Shown: piece by piece, positions 8,161 to 17,741 of the stretch
Layout: the number at the start of each line of letters is the position of its first letter
How positions within the stretch are numbered: position 1 is the first letter of the stretch
Source: Hydrogenophaga sp. PAMC20947
GTDB lineage: Bacteria > Pseudomonadota > Gammaproteobacteria > Burkholderiales > Burkholderiaceae_C
Length of the DNA: 64,000 nt
Reading direction: 5' to 3'
Assembly (NCBI RefSeq): GCF_004795855.1
Contig: NZ_CP039252.1
Span: forward strand, 496,001-560,000
Position numbers and translations under genes: made by a program
The notes under the pieces: model-generated
The model's database searches: none
Told to the model about the DNA's origin: nothing
What the model saw: only the letters and a program-made list of their open reading frames with translations

Positions 8161-9846
8161 TTAGGGCGCGCTGTGGACGGTGCGCCGAGCGGGCTGGGTG
8201 CCTGCCACGAAGTAGGTGGCCGTTGAACGTGGCAGCGGTGCGCGGCCCCTGATCTTGTCGGCGATTTTTTCGGCCATCATGACCGTCGGTGCGTTCAGGT
8301 TTCCGGTGGTGATCTCCGGCATGATGGACGCGTCCACGACCCGCAGCCCCTGCAGGCCATGCACACGGCCTTCGCTATCGACCACCGCCATGTCGCCCAC
8401 GCCCATGGCGTTGGTGCCACAGGGGTGGTAGGCGGTTTCGGCGTGTTGGCGCACATAGGCATCGAGCTCGGCGTCGCTTTGCGCGGGCTCACCGGGCGTG
8501 ATTTCGCGGCCAGCGAAGGGCTTCAACGCTGGCTGGCGCATGATTTCGCGCGTGATGCGGATGCCGGCGCGAAACTCCGCCCAGTCTTGTTCGGTGGACA
8601 TGTAGTTGAACAAAATGCTCGGGTGCTGGTGCGGGTCTTTGGAGCGAAGGTGCACACGACCCCGGCTCGGTGAGCGCATGGAACCCATGTGGGCCTGGAA
8701 ACCGTGGATCTTGATCGGGTTGCTGCCGTTGTAGTTGATGGCCACGGGCAGGAAGTGGTACTGGATGTTGGGCCAGTCAAACTCATCCGAGGTGCGGATG
8801 AACCCGCCGGCTTCAAAGTGGTTGGTGGCACCGATGCCCCGGTTGAGGAACAACCATTCGGCACCAATGGCCGGCTGGTTCCACAGCTTCAGGGCGCCCA
8901 CCATGGAGACGGGTTGCAGGCACTCGTATTGCTGGTAGATCTCGAGGTGGTCTTGCAGGTTGGCGCCCACGCCGGGCAGATCGTGCACCACCGGAATGTC
9001 CAGCGACTTCAGCAGCGGTGATGGCCCAACGCCGGAGCGCTGCAGGATCTGGGGTGAAGCGATGGCACCCGAGCACAACAGCACTTCACGCTTGGCATTC
9101 GCTGTCACAGCCTGATCACCGAGCAAATAGGCCACGCCGATGGCGCGCTTGTCAGCAAACAGGATGCGGTCGGTCAGCGCGTGGGTGACGATGGTGAGGT
9201 TGGGGCGCTGGCGGGCCAGGTCCAGGTAACCACGGGCCGTGCTGGCGCGGCGGCCTTTGGGCGTGGTGGTGCGGTCCATCGGGCCGAAGCCTTCTTGCTG
9301 AAAGCCATTCAAGTCGTCGGTGCGCGGGTAGCCGGCTTCAACGCCGGCGTCGACCATGGCCTTGAACAGCGGACTGTGGTCTGGTTTGGGCGTGGTCACG
9401 CTCAGCGGGCCGCTGTCGCCGTGGTAGTCGTTGCCACCGATGTCGCGCGATTCTGCCTTGCGGAAATAGGGCAGGCAATCAAGGTAGGTCCAGTCTTCCA
9501 GGCCGTCGCGCTTCGCCCAGCCGTCATAGTCCATGGCGTTGCCACGGATGTAGCACATGCCATTGATCAGCGACGAGCCACCCAGGCCTTTGCCGCGCCC
9601 GCATTCCATGCGGCGGTTGTCCATGTGGGGTTCGGGCTCGGTCTCGTAGGCCCAGTTGTAGCGCCGGCCCTGCAACGGGAAGGCGAGTGCCGCGGGCATC
9701 TGCGTGCGGAAGTCGAGGCGGTAGTCGGGGCCGCCTGCTTCGAGCAGCAAGACGCTCACGTCGGCATCTTCGGTCAGGCGCGTGGCGAGCACGTTGCCCG
9801 CCGAGCCGGCGCCGATGATGATGTAGTCAAATTCTTTGTTGGCCAT
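8161..9846 (-). CDS. betA: Choline dehydrogenase (GMC oxidoreductase)
   Basis: This 561-residue FAD enzyme oxidises choline to betaine aldehyde. It begins with the dinucleotide-binding motif I-I-I-G-A-G-S-A-G and carries the C-terminal GMC region [10 protein letters not shown] with the catalytic histidine. The length and overall pattern fit BetA. betB lies 24 bases upstream on the same strand and choVWX follow further upstream, so the region imports choline and converts it to the osmoprotectant glycine betaine. Other GMC alcohol dehydrogenases look similar, but the context argues for choline. Confidence 0.92.
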   Translation of the reverse strand: MANKEFDYIIIGAGSAGNVLATRLTEDADVSVLLLEAGGPDYRLDFRTQMPAALAFPLQGRRYNWAYETEPEPHMDNRRMECGRGKGLGGSSLINGMCYIRGNAMDYDGWAKRDGLEDWTYLDCLPYFRKAESRDIGGNDYHGDSGPLSVTTPKPDHSPLFKAMVDAGVEAGYPRTDDLNGFQQEGFGPMDRTTTPKGRRASTARGYLDLARQRPNLTIVTHALTDRILFADKRAIGVAYLLGDQAVTANAKREVLLCSGAIASPQILQRSGVGPSPLLKSLDIPVVHDLPGVGANLQDHLEIYQQYECLQPVSMVGALKLWNQPAIGAEWLFLNRGIGATNHFEAGGFIRTSDEFDWPNIQYHFLPVAINYNGSNPIKIHGFQAHMGSMRSPSRGRVHLRSKDPHQHPSILFNYMSTEQDWAEFRAGIRITREIMRQPALKPFAGREITPGEPAQSDAELDAYVRQHAETAYHPCGTNAMGVGDMAVVDSEGRVHGLQGLRVVDASIMPEITTGNLNAPTVMMAEKIADKIRGRAPLPRSTATYFVAGTQPARRTVHSAP

Positions 9847-9870
9847 GGGGCTTCGTTCTTTCTATCGGGC

Positions 9871-11340
9871 TTAGAACACCGACGCGTACGCGCCGAGTTC
9901 GACCTGAATGGACTTGTTGCGGGTGTAGGCCTTGAGCGTTTCAATGCCGTTTTCCCGGCCCACGCCCGATTGCTTGAAGCCTCCCACCGGCATTTCGGCG
10001 GCGGACTCACCCCAGGTGTTGATCCAGCAGATGCCGGCTTGCAACTGGTGGATCACACGGTGCGCTGTGTTGAGGTCTTGCGTGACCAGGCCAGCGGCCA
10101 GACCATAGGCCGTGTCGTTCGCGCGGCGGATCACCTCGGCTTCGTCGTCAAAGGCAAAGATGGCCATGACCGGTCCGAAGATTTCGTCACGCGCGATCTT
10201 CATCGTGTCGGTGCAGTCGGTGAAGACCGTGGCTTGCACGTAGGCGCCTTTGGCCAGGGCCCCCTCGCTGGCGCGTTCGCCGCCCACCAGCAGCGTGGCG
10301 CCTTCAACCTCGCCCGATGCGATGTAACCCAAGACCTTTTCCATGTGTGCGTGGCTCACCAAGGGACCAAAATTGGTGTTTTCATCTTGGGGATTGCCCA
10401 GGCGGATGCGCTTCACGCGCGCCACGACTTTCGCTTCAAAAGCCACCTTGATCGAGCTGTGCACGAACACACGGGTGCCGTTGGTGCACACCTGACCCGA
10501 GCTGTAGAAGTTGGCCATCAGCGCGATGTCGGCCGCGCGGTCCAGATCGGCATCGGCGAAGACGATCAGGGGCGACTTGCCGCCCAGTTCCATGGTCACG
10601 TCCTTGAGCGTCGAGCTTGAGGCGCTGGCCATGACCTTTTTGCCGGTGACCGTACCGCCCGTGAACGAGATCTTTTCGATGCCCGGGTGCTCGGTCAGCC
10701 ACGTGCCCACGGCGGCGGCGCCGTTGACCACGTTGAACACGCCATCGGGCAGGCCGGCCTCGGTGTAGATTTCGGCCAACTTCAAGGTGGTCAGCGGGGT
10801 GACTTCGCTGGCTTTGAAGATCATGGCGTTGCCCGCTGCCAGTGCCGGTGCGGATTTCCAGAGTGCGATCTGGATGGGGTAGTTCCAGGCGCCGATACCT
10901 GCCACAACCCCGATGGGCTCGCGACGGGTGTAGACGAAGGCGCTGTCGCGCAGCGGCACCTGCATGCCTTCAATGGCGGTGGCCAGTCCCGCGTAGTACT
11001 CGAGCACATCGGCACCCGTGACGATATCGACAAAGCGCGTTTCAGACACCGGCTTGCCGGTGTCCAGCGTTTCCAGATCGGCGAGTTCGTCGTTGCGCTC
11101 GCGCAGGATGTCGACCGCTTTGCGCAGCACGCGTGAGCGCTGCATGGCCGTGTAGCCAGCCCATATCCGCTGGCCGGCTTGGGCGCTGGCTACAGCCGCG
11201 TCCACGTCTTGCTTGGAAGCGCTTTGCACGGTGGCGAGCACAGCGCCAGTAGCGGGGTTGATGGTGTCGAAGGTGTCACCACTGGTGGCGTCCACGCGGG
11301 CGCCACCGATGTAGAGTTGTTGCAGGGGAATGGCAGACAT
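9871..11340 (-). CDS. betB: Betaine-aldehyde dehydrogenase
   Basis: This NAD(P)-dependent aldehyde dehydrogenase (489 aa) catalyses the second step from choline to glycine betaine. The catalytic glutamate is in M-E-L-G-G-K-S-P and the catalytic cysteine in G-Q-V-C-T-N-G-T, both as in BetB. It is directly upstream of betA. A terminator-like hairpin between choV and betB suggests that betBA may be transcribed separately from the transporter genes or only by read-through. Confidence 0.93.
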   Translation of the reverse strand: MSAIPLQQLYIGGARVDATSGDTFDTINPATGAVLATVQSASKQDVDAAVASAQAGQRIWAGYTAMQRSRVLRKAVDILRERNDELADLETLDTGKPVSETRFVDIVTGADVLEYYAGLATAIEGMQVPLRDSAFVYTRREPIGVVAGIGAWNYPIQIALWKSAPALAAGNAMIFKASEVTPLTTLKLAEIYTEAGLPDGVFNVVNGAAAVGTWLTEHPGIEKISFTGGTVTGKKVMASASSSTLKDVTMELGGKSPLIVFADADLDRAADIALMANFYSSGQVCTNGTRVFVHSSIKVAFEAKVVARVKRIRLGNPQDENTNFGPLVSHAHMEKVLGYIASGEVEGATLLVGGERASEGALAKGAYVQATVFTDCTDTMKIARDEIFGPVMAIFAFDDEAEVIRRANDTAYGLAAGLVTQDLNTAHRVIHQLQAGICWINTWGESAAEMPVGGFKQSGVGRENGIETLKAYTRNKSIQVELGAYASVF

Positions 11341-11383
11341 GGGCGTCTCCTTGTTCGGTGTTCAAAAATGCAAAAAGGCGAAA

Positions 11384-11412
11384 CAAAAAAGCGAAACGGC
11401 CCTTGACGGGCC
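11384..11412 (-). terminator. Intrinsic terminator between choV and betB
   Basis: On the minus strand GGCCC, a 5-base loop and GGGCC are followed shortly by a run of six T. It is placed just after the choV stop and before betB, so it should limit read-through from the transporter genes into betBA. Confidence 0.7.
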
Positions 11413-11435
11413 GGTCGCCGGGGCAGACACGGAGG

Positions 11436-12617
11436 TCAGCCCATGGCTTTGCCCAGCAGAGCGTGGTAGAGCTCACGGTCACCCAGGATGCCGACCAACT
11501 TGTCGCCATCGTTGAGCAGCAACTTCTGGCCGGTCTGATAGCGAATGTGCAGCGCATCGCGCATGCCAATTTTGGCGTTGACCACGGTAGGCTGTTGCGG
11601 CTTGAGCGCCTCAATGGTGTCACCGGCAGACCAGTGCTGCAAGCTGAGGGCCTCGGTGCCACGGCGTGCGCCTTGCAATGCGCCCTGGCCATCCAGCTTG
11701 AGCCAGATATCGGCCTCGTTGTCGAGACAGATCTCGCCATCGTGTTGCTCGCATTCGGCCAGTGGTCGCATCAAGCTGTGGCCGCTGAGCACGTTCAACG
11801 GGTTGGTGTGCGCCACAAAGGCGCGCACATAGTCGTTGGCCGGCTTCAGCACGATGTCTTCAGGCTTGCTGTGTTGAACGATCAGGCCGCCCTTCATGAT
11901 CACAATGTTGTTGCCCAGCTTGAGGGCTTCATCCAGATCATGGCTCACGAAAACGATGGTCATGTTCAGTTGGCGTTGCAGATCGAGCAGTTCGTCTTGC
12001 AGGCCCTGGCGAATCAGCGGATCGAGCGCCGAGAAGGGCTCGTCCATCAGCAGGATGTCGGCGTCCATGGCCAGTGCACGGGCCAGGCCTACGCGTTGTT
12101 GCATGCCGCCCGAAAGCGCATCGGGGCGTTTGTCGCGCCATTGGCTCAAGCCCACCAGTTCGAGCTTGTCGTTGATGCGCTTCTTGCGCTCGCCGCTGGG
12201 CAATCCCTGCATCTCCAGGCCCAGGCTCACGTTCTCGGCCACGGTGAGCCATGGCATCAGGGCGAATTTCTGGAACACCATGGCAATGCGCTGAGTGCGC
12301 ATGGCTTTCATCTGTGCGGCCGAGCAATTGGCAATGTCCACCTTGGCACCTTCGTGTTCGATCAACAGGCGGCCACGGCTCACGGTGTTGAGGCCGTTGA
12401 TGCAACGCAGCAAGCTCGACTTGCCCGAGCCCGACAAGCCCATGAGCACGCAGATTTCACCGCGTTCAACCGAGAGGTTGGCCTTTTCAACGCCGACGAT
12501 CAGGCCGGTCTTTTTAAAGATCTCATCGCGCGACAGGCCTTGGTCGAGCAGGTCGAGCGCGGGTTTTGGCGAGTTGGAAAAGACAACGTCGAGGTCTTGA
12601 ATTTGAATCAGGCTCAT
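11436..12617 (-). CDS. choV: Choline/betaine ABC transporter ATP-binding subunit
   Basis: The protein (393 aa) has Walker A G-L-S-G-S-G-K-S-S, signature L-S-G-G-M-Q-Q-R and Walker B L-L-M-D-E-P. It ends in a CBS-type regulatory region (about 275-390), the arrangement of ProV/OpuAA/ChoV ATPases. CBS domains in this family sense ionic strength or adenine nucleotides. Its ATG overlaps the permease stop (ATGA), so the two are translationally coupled. The choline assignment rests on the neighbouring ChoX-like binding protein and betBA. Confidence 0.9.
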   Translation of the reverse strand: MSLIQIQDLDVVFSNSPKPALDLLDQGLSRDEIFKKTGLIVGVEKANLSVERGEICVLMGLSGSGKSSLLRCINGLNTVSRGRLLIEHEGAKVDIANCSAAQMKAMRTQRIAMVFQKFALMPWLTVAENVSLGLEMQGLPSGERKKRINDKLELVGLSQWRDKRPDALSGGMQQRVGLARALAMDADILLMDEPFSALDPLIRQGLQDELLDLQRQLNMTIVFVSHDLDEALKLGNNIVIMKGGLIVQHSKPEDIVLKPANDYVRAFVAHTNPLNVLSGHSLMRPLAECEQHDGEICLDNEADIWLKLDGQGALQGARRGTEALSLQHWSAGDTIEALKPQQPTVVNAKIGMRDALHIRYQTGQKLLLNDGDKLVGILGDRELYHALLGKAMG

Positions 12618-13456
12618 GCGGCACCGCCCTTCGATGGGGAGCGCTGTTTGCAGACGCGGTCCAGCACAATGGCCAGCAACACAATGGCGAGACCGGCTTC
12701 AAAACCCACCGCAATATCCGCCGTGTTCAAGGCGCGAACCACGGGCTTGCCCAGGCCATCAGCACCCACCAAAGCGGCGACCACCACCATGGACAGCGAC
12801 AACATGATGCACTGCGTGATGCCAGCAGAAATGCTGGGCATGGCGTGGGGCAATTCGATGCGGGTGAGCAACTGGGTGCGCGAGCAGCCAAAGGCTTTGC
12901 CGGCGTCCATCAGGTCGGTGGGCACATCGTGAATGCCGAGGTAGGTCAGGCGAATGGGCGCGGCCAAGGCAAACACCACGGTAGAGATCAGGCCGGGCAC
13001 CACACCCAGGCCGAACAGGGTCAGGGTAGGGATCAGGTAGACAAAGGTTGGCACCGTCTGCATCAGGTCCAGCACCGGCTGCATGGCCATGTAGAAGCGG
13101 GGCTTGTGGGCTGCGTAAATGCCGAGCGGAACACCAATGATCACGCACACCACGGTGGCGAACAGCACTTGTGCCAGCGTTTCGATGGTTTCTTGCCAGT
13201 ACCCCAGATTCAGGATCAGCAGAAACGAGGCAACGCAAAAGAGGGTCAGCATCCATTTGCGTTGGATGCCGTGGGCGATCAAGCCAAAAATGGCGATCAG
13301 CGCCACAGGGTGGAACCAGAGCAGCGCCTGGGTGGACCCGTTGATGGCCGCGGAGAGGGTGTCGGCGAAGGCGTCGAAATAGTCGGCGCCGTGCAGCGTG
13401 AGCCAGTCGATGAAGCTGGCGATGTAATCGCCAAGCGGTATTTTTGGGATGTCCAT
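12614..13456 (-). CDS. choW: Choline/betaine ABC transporter permease
   Basis: A ProW/ChoW-type inner-membrane permease of 280 residues with about six membrane helices and a BPD-transport loop (segment G-K-A-F-G-C-S-R-T-Q-L near the ATPase contact). I place the start at the ATG at 13456, giving M-D-I-P-K-I-P-L; the longer open frame upstream passes through the intercistronic hairpin and is unlikely. It lies between choX and choV. Confidence 0.9.
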   Translation of the reverse strand: MDIPKIPLGDYIASFIDWLTLHGADYFDAFADTLSAAINGSTQALLWFHPVALIAIFGLIAHGIQRKWMLTLFCVASFLLILNLGYWQETIETLAQVLFATVVCVIIGVPLGIYAAHKPRFYMAMQPVLDLMQTVPTFVYLIPTLTLFGLGVVPGLISTVVFALAAPIRLTYLGIHDVPTDLMDAGKAFGCSRTQLLTRIELPHAMPSISAGITQCIMLSLSMVVVAALVGADGLGKPVVRALNTADIAVGFEAGLAIVLLAIVLDRVCKQRSPSKGGAA

Positions 13457-13511
13457 GGAGTAGAAGCAGGTCGCCGCTGGGGCGGGCTCACCCAGGGATG
13501 CGGGTGAGAAT

Positions 13512-13549
13512 TTAAAAACCCCATGCTGGCTTGTGGCCATCATGGGGTT
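13512..13549 (-). terminator. Intercistronic hairpin with T-run between choX and choW
   Basis: AACCCCATG (13517-13525) and CATGGGGTT (13541-13549) form a 9-bp stem; read on the minus strand it is followed by five T. This is a partial terminator or mRNA-stabilising structure, a common device to make more binding protein than permease. Confidence 0.7.
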
Positions 13550-13562
13550 CAGGGCAAAAGCC

Positions 13563-14504
13563 TTACTTGGCCAGTGCGGCCTTTACCACGTCGATGGCGG
13601 GCTTGCTGCCATCAAAGGTGGTCACGCCGTTGAGCCAGGCTTCCAGCACTTGCTGGTTGGCCTTGAGCCAGGCGGTGGCTGCGGCACGGGGCTTCTTCTT
13701 GTCGTTCAAGACGGCGCCCATCAAGTCGTTTTCCATCTTCAGGCTGAACTCGAGGTTGTTGAGCAATTTGCCCACGTTGGCGCACTCTTCAACATAGCCC
13801 TTGCGCACGTTGGTGTAAATGGTGGCGCCGCCAAGGTTGGGGCCGAACACATCGTCACCACCTTCGAGGTACTTCATCTTGACCTGGCTGTTCATGGGAT
13901 GTGGTTCCCAGCCCAGGAACACCACCCACTTGTTGCGGCGCTCAGCACGCGACACTTGCGACATCATGCCGGCTTCGCTGGACTCGACGATCTTGAACTC
14001 GCCCAGGTCAAACTTGTTGTCGTCGATCATGCCTTGAATCAAACGGTTGCCGTCGTTGCCGGGCTCGATGCCGTAGATCTTGCCGCCCAGTTCCTTCTTG
14101 AACTTGGCGATGTCGGCGAACGACTTCAGGCCGGCGTTGTATGCCGCTTCAGACACGGCCAGCGTGTACTTGGCGCCTTCGAGGTTGGCGCGCACGGTTT
14201 CCACACTGCCTTTTTCGCGGTAGGGGGCGATGTCGGCTTCCATGGTGGGCATCCAGTTGCCCAGGAACACGTCGATGTCCTTGTTTTCCAGCGACTTGTA
14301 AGTCACAGGCACCGAGATCAGGCTGGTCTTGGTTTTGTAGCCCAGGGTGTTCAGAATCTTGCTGGTGACTGCGGTGGTGACCGTGATGTCGGTCCAGCCC
14401 ACATCGGCGAAACGAACCCTCTTGCAAGAAGCGGGTTCAGCGGCTTGAACCACCAGAGGCGCGCAAAGCGTGGCGGCGAGCAGCAGGGTGCGGGACATAG
14501 TCAT
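13563..14504 (-). CDS. choX: Choline ABC transporter substrate-binding protein
   Basis: This 313-residue periplasmic protein starts with a signal peptide ending V-V-Q-A-A and matches the ChoX/OpuAC type. Visible marks are F-A-D-V-G-W-T-D-I near the N-terminus and D-V-F-L-G-N-W-M-P-T-M, a segment typical of choline-binding ChoX. It delivers choline to ChoVW. The ATG at 14504 has AAAGGAA 7 bases upstream. It is the promoter-proximal gene of the transporter operon; a regulator of the BetI type is not seen in the window. Confidence 0.9.
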   Translation of the reverse strand: MTMSRTLLLAATLCAPLVVQAAEPASCKRVRFADVGWTDITVTTAVTSKILNTLGYKTKTSLISVPVTYKSLENKDIDVFLGNWMPTMEADIAPYREKGSVETVRANLEGAKYTLAVSEAAYNAGLKSFADIAKFKKELGGKIYGIEPGNDGNRLIQGMIDDNKFDLGEFKIVESSEAGMMSQVSRAERRNKWVVFLGWEPHPMNSQVKMKYLEGGDDVFGPNLGGATIYTNVRKGYVEECANVGKLLNNLEFSLKMENDLMGAVLNDKKKPRAAATAWLKANQQVLEAWLNGVTTFDGSKPAIDVVKAALAK

Positions 14505-14917
14505 ACAGAGTTCCTTTGAAATAGCCATGCACGGCATGCAGGCGCACGCCGTTGGCACGTGAAAAAATTTGACCCGTCAATGCAAGGTAAGCATGGGCCG
14601 CCGCAGCAACAAGGTGCTGGCAGCGACGTCAAACCGATGGACGCGGGACACAAAACAGCAAAAGCGCTGCTAAAAAATCGGTCAGAAATCTGGGGCAAAG
14701 CTGCGCCAGCGTTCATGACCAGGTCACTGGGCAGCTACCGCTACCGCTATCGAAAATCGCCAAAAAATGACGGGTGATAGGTGACCAGCTTCAGACCCAG
14801 AGTTACCGGGCGGAAGCAATCGGAAACATCTATTTTAACACCGCGGCCCCAAAACCATGGCCCTGGTGGCTTGGCGCGGGCCACCAGGGCACATGGTCCA
14901 AACGCGGATCTGCCATG
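14505..14917. other. Intergenic region upstream of choX
   Basis: About 410 bases without a convincing gene. Short open frames here lack a plausible ribosome-binding site or recognisable composition. The region should contain the choX promoter. A perfect 5-2-5 inverted repeat TTGACCCGTCAA lies at 14569-14580, about 65 bases before the choX start, and is the only operator-like element I see. Confidence 0.5.
14569..14580. promoter_or_regulatory. Short inverted repeat TTGAC-N2-GTCAA upstream of choX
   Basis: Perfect 5-bp arms separated by two bases, placed 65-76 bases before the choX start codon. A regulatory role is inferred only from symmetry and position. Confidence 0.3.
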
Positions 14918-14944
14918 AAAAAGGGCCCCGACGGGGCCTCTTTT
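14918..14944 (-). terminator. Intrinsic terminator after gabD
   Basis: GGCCCC (14924-14929) and GGGGCC (14933-14938) form a GC-only stem with a 3-base loop. On the minus strand it is followed by TTTTT. It ends the long GABA/polyamine gene train 20 bases after gabD; on the plus strand a T-run also follows, so it may act in both directions. Confidence 0.85.
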
Positions 14945-14963
14945 CTGGGGGGGTAGAGCTGGC

Positions 14964-16442
14964 TTATTGAAGGATATCGCCCACGCAGAGGTACTTGATC
15001 TCCACGTAGTCGTCCATGCCGTGGTGAGACCCTTCGCGGCCCAGGCCCGACTGCTTCACACCGCCAAACGGCACGTGCTCGGTGGCCAGGATGCCCACGT
15101 TGATGCCGACCATGCCGTATTCCAGCGCTTCGGCCACGCGGAATATGCGGCCCACGTCGCGGCTGTAAAAGTAACTGGCCAGGCCAAACTCGGTGTTGTT
15201 GGCCGCGTCGATGGCTTCTTGCTCTTCTTCAAATTTGAAGACAGGGGCAAAAGGCCCAAAGGTTTCCTCTTTGGCGCACAGCATGTCGGCCGTGGCATCG
15301 GCCACCACCGTGGGCTCGAAGAACTGGCCGGGCAGGCGCTTGCCGCCGGCCATGACGCGCGCGCCTTTGGCGACGGCGTCGGCCACATGGCGCTGCACCT
15401 TTTCCAGTGCCGCCTCTTCGATCAGCGGACCCTGGTTCACGCCGTCTTCAAAGCCATTGCCCACCTTGGCTGTTTTCACCTTGGCCGTGAATTTCTCAAC
15501 GAACTCGTCGTACACACCGCTTTGCACGTAAAAGCGGTTGGAGCAGACACAGGTCTGGCCGGCGTTGCGGTACTTGCTGGCAAAGGCGCCTTCGACGGCG
15601 CTGTCGATGTTGGCATCGTTGAAGACGATGAAAGGCGCGTTGCCACCCAGCTCCAGCGACATTTTCTTGACCGTGGGGGCGCTCTGCGCCATCAGGATGC
15701 GGCCCACTTCGGTGGAGCCGGTGAAGGAAATGTGGCGCACCACATCGCTGGCGCAAATGACCTTGCCCACCGCGATGGACTGGTCGGCGTCGGCCGTGAT
15801 CATGTTGAGCACACCGGCGGGAATGCCGGCGCGCATGGCCAGCTCGGCGGCGGCCAGCGCTGTGAGGGGGGTCAGCTCGGCGGGTTTGATGATGACGGTG
15901 CAACCGGCGGCCAGGGCCGGGGCGACCTTGCGCGTGATCATCGCCAGCGGGAAGTTCCACGGCGTGATGGCCGCGCACACGCCAATCGGCTGCTTCAAGA
16001 CCATGAGGCGGCGGTTGTTGTCGAACGTGGGCAGGGTCTCGCCGTTGATGCGCTTGGCTTCTTCGGCGAACCATTCCACGAAGCTGGCGCCATAGGCCAC
16101 TTCGCCTTTGGCTTCGGCAAACGGTTTGCCCTGTTCGGCGGTCATGATGCGGCCCAGGTCTTCCTGGTTGGCCATGAGCAGGTCGAACCACTTGCGCAGG
16201 ATGATGCTGCGCTGCTTGGCGGTCTGGGCACGCCAGGCGGGCCAGGCGGCGTTGGCGGCGGCAATGGCGGCCTCGGCGTCGGCTGGGCCCAGGTTGGCCA
16301 CGTCGGCCAGTTTGCGGCTGGTGGCAGGGTCGGTGACATCAAAGCGGCTGCTGCCTTTGATCCACTCACCGTTGATCAGCGCATCGGTCTTGAGCAGGCT
16401 GGGGTCTTTGAGTTGGGCCAGTGGGGAGGTCTTCATGTCCAT
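14964..16442 (-). CDS. gabD: Succinate-semialdehyde dehydrogenase (NADP+)
   Basis: This aldehyde dehydrogenase (492 aa) oxidises succinate semialdehyde to succinate, the last step of GABA catabolism. The catalytic glutamate is in L-E-L-G-G-N-A-P and the catalytic cysteine in G-Q-T-C-V-C-S-N, the double-cysteine form typical of GabD. The open frame extends upstream to 16472, but the ATG at 16442 fits a GAAG ribosome-binding site better and gives the usual M-K-T-S-P-L-A-Q-L-K-D start. It is the last gene of the train that begins with gabT, so both enzymes for GABA to succinate are encoded together. Confidence 0.92.
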   Translation of the reverse strand: MDMKTSPLAQLKDPSLLKTDALINGEWIKGSSRFDVTDPATSRKLADVANLGPADAEAAIAAANAAWPAWRAQTAKQRSIILRKWFDLLMANQEDLGRIMTAEQGKPFAEAKGEVAYGASFVEWFAEEAKRINGETLPTFDNNRRLMVLKQPIGVCAAITPWNFPLAMITRKVAPALAAGCTVIIKPAELTPLTALAAAELAMRAGIPAGVLNMITADADQSIAVGKVICASDVVRHISFTGSTEVGRILMAQSAPTVKKMSLELGGNAPFIVFNDANIDSAVEGAFASKYRNAGQTCVCSNRFYVQSGVYDEFVEKFTAKVKTAKVGNGFEDGVNQGPLIEEAALEKVQRHVADAVAKGARVMAGGKRLPGQFFEPTVVADATADMLCAKEETFGPFAPVFKFEEEQEAIDAANNTEFGLASYFYSRDVGRIFRVAEALEYGMVGINVGILATEHVPFGGVKQSGLGREGSHHGMDDYVEIKYLCVGDILQ

Positions 16443-16481
16443 GGAATATTTCTTCGAAAGGTTGGAATTCACTTCAGCAGA

Positions 16482-16766
16482 TCAGCGGAGTTCAATTTCA
16501 ACGAACACGACTTCGTGCCCGGTGGGATTGATGACATTGTGTTCGACACCCTCATTGCGGGTGTATGACTGCCCTGGGGTGAGCGGTGTGGTCCGGTTGC
16601 CTTCGGGCATTTCCAGCAGCAGCTCACCACCTGTCATGGGCACGACCACATAGTCGTGACCGTGTTTGTGCCAACCGGTTTCCGCGCCTGGCGGAAAACG
16701 CCATTCGGTGACGATAACGCGTTCGTTGGAAATCTGCACGGTCGGGACGGCTTGGGGACGGGACAT
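16482..16766 (-). CDS. Small cupin-domain protein
   Basis: This 94-residue single-domain cupin has the metal-binding first motif G-W-H-K-H-G-H-D-Y and a second motif with G-V-E-H-N-V. Such proteins can be small metal enzymes or binding proteins; the substrate cannot be read from the sequence. It sits between the ureohydrolase and gabD in a gene train for guanidino/GABA compounds, so a role in that pathway is plausible but unproven. Confidence 0.8.
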   Translation of the reverse strand: MSRPQAVPTVQISNERVIVTEWRFPPGAETGWHKHGHDYVVVPMTGGELLLEMPEGNRTTPLTPGQSYTRNEGVEHNVINPTGHEVVFVEIELR

Positions 16767-16784
16767 GTAAGGGGTATCCAGGTG

Positions 16785-17741
16785 TTAACGGTAGGCCACG
16801 CCAGGCAGCACGCAGAGCATTTCAAACAGCAGGTTGGCGCCGAGCAGGGCGGTATTGCCGCTGGCGTCATAGGCGGGAGCCACCTCAACCAGATCACAGC
16901 CCACCAGGTTCAGGCCGCGGCACCCTCGCACGATCTCCAGCGCCTGGGGCACGGTCAGACCGCCGACTTCGGGTGTGCCGGTGCCGCCGGCGTAGGCTGG
17001 GTCGATACCATCGATGTCGAAGCTGAGGTAGGTGGGGGTGTCGGGGCCGATCTTGTCGCGGATCTGAGCCATCAGGGGCGAGAGTGACTGCCACCAGACT
17101 TCGTGTGCCGGCACCACGGTAAAACCTTGCTGGCGCGGCCAGTCAAAATCTTCTGCCGAATAGCCACTGCCGCGCAGGCCGATCTGCCAGACCTTGTTGC
17201 CCTGCAGCAGCCCTTCTTCCACCGCGCGGCGGAAGGGCGTGCCGTGGGCGATGCGTTCACCGAACATGTCGGGGTTGACGTCGGCATGGGCGTCGACATG
17301 AACCATCGCTACCGGCCCGTGTGTGGCTTTCAAGGCGCGCAAGATGGGCAGGGCAATCGTGTGGTCACCGCCGAGCGTGAGTGGAATGCAGCCCGCTTCA
17401 ATGATGGGCCGGTAGTGTTGCTCGATGATGTCAACCGACTTCTGCAGGTTGAAGGTGTTGATGGCCACATCACCCAGATCGGCCACCTGCAGCGCGTCAA
17501 ACGGCGCCGCGCCTGTGGCCATGTTGTAGGGCCTGATCAGGCAGGATTCGGCGCGGATCTGGCGCGGGCCGAAGCGGGCGCCGGGCCGGTGGCTGGTGCC
17601 GATGTCCAGTGGCACACCGATGAAGCCGGCATTGAGACCGGCCGGGCTCAACGTTGCGGGCAGGCGCATCATGGTGGCCAGCCCGCCGAAGCGGGGCATT
17701 TCGTTGCCGCCTTGCGGCTGGTTGAAGCGTGTTGGGGTCAT
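16785..17741 (-). CDS. Agmatinase/guanidinobutyrase-family ureohydrolase
   Basis: The 318-residue protein has the complete binuclear manganese site of the arginase superfamily: L-G-G-D-H-T, H-V-D-A-H-A-D and S-F-D-I-D-G-I-D-P, plus the G-T-G-T-P-E-V-G-G loop. It would remove urea from a guanidino compound. Because gabT and gabD are in the same train, 4-guanidinobutyrate (giving GABA plus urea) is the best guess, with agmatine or guanidinopropionate as alternatives. The ATG at 17741 overlaps the stop of the preceding acetyltransferase gene (ATGA). The long upstream open frame is only the shadow of that gene. Confidence 0.88.
   Translation of the reverse strand: MTPTRFNQPQGGNEMPRFGGLATMMRLPATLSPAGLNAGFIGVPLDIGTSHRPGARFGPRQIRAESCLIRPYNMATGAAPFDALQVADLGDVAINTFNLQKSVDIIEQHYRPIIEAGCIPLTLGGDHTIALPILRALKATHGPVAMVHVDAHADVNPDMFGERIAHGTPFRRAVEEGLLQGNKVWQIGLRGSGYSAEDFDWPRQQGFTVVPAHEVWWQSLSPLMAQIRDKIGPDTPTYLSFDIDGIDPAYAGGTGTPEVGGLTVPQALEIVRGCRGLNLVGCDLVEVAPAYDASGNTALLGANLLFEMLCVLPGVAYR

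Noticed and set aside
9181..10620. Plus-strand open frame of 479 codons opposite betA and betB.
   Set aside because: It is a shadow of two clear minus-strand genes; composition is His/Val/Gly-rich as usual for antisense frames in GC-rich DNA.
14559..14777. A 72-codon plus-strand frame upstream of choX.
   Set aside because: No ribosome-binding site, no family resemblance, low-complexity ending; the region is better seen as the choX promoter region.
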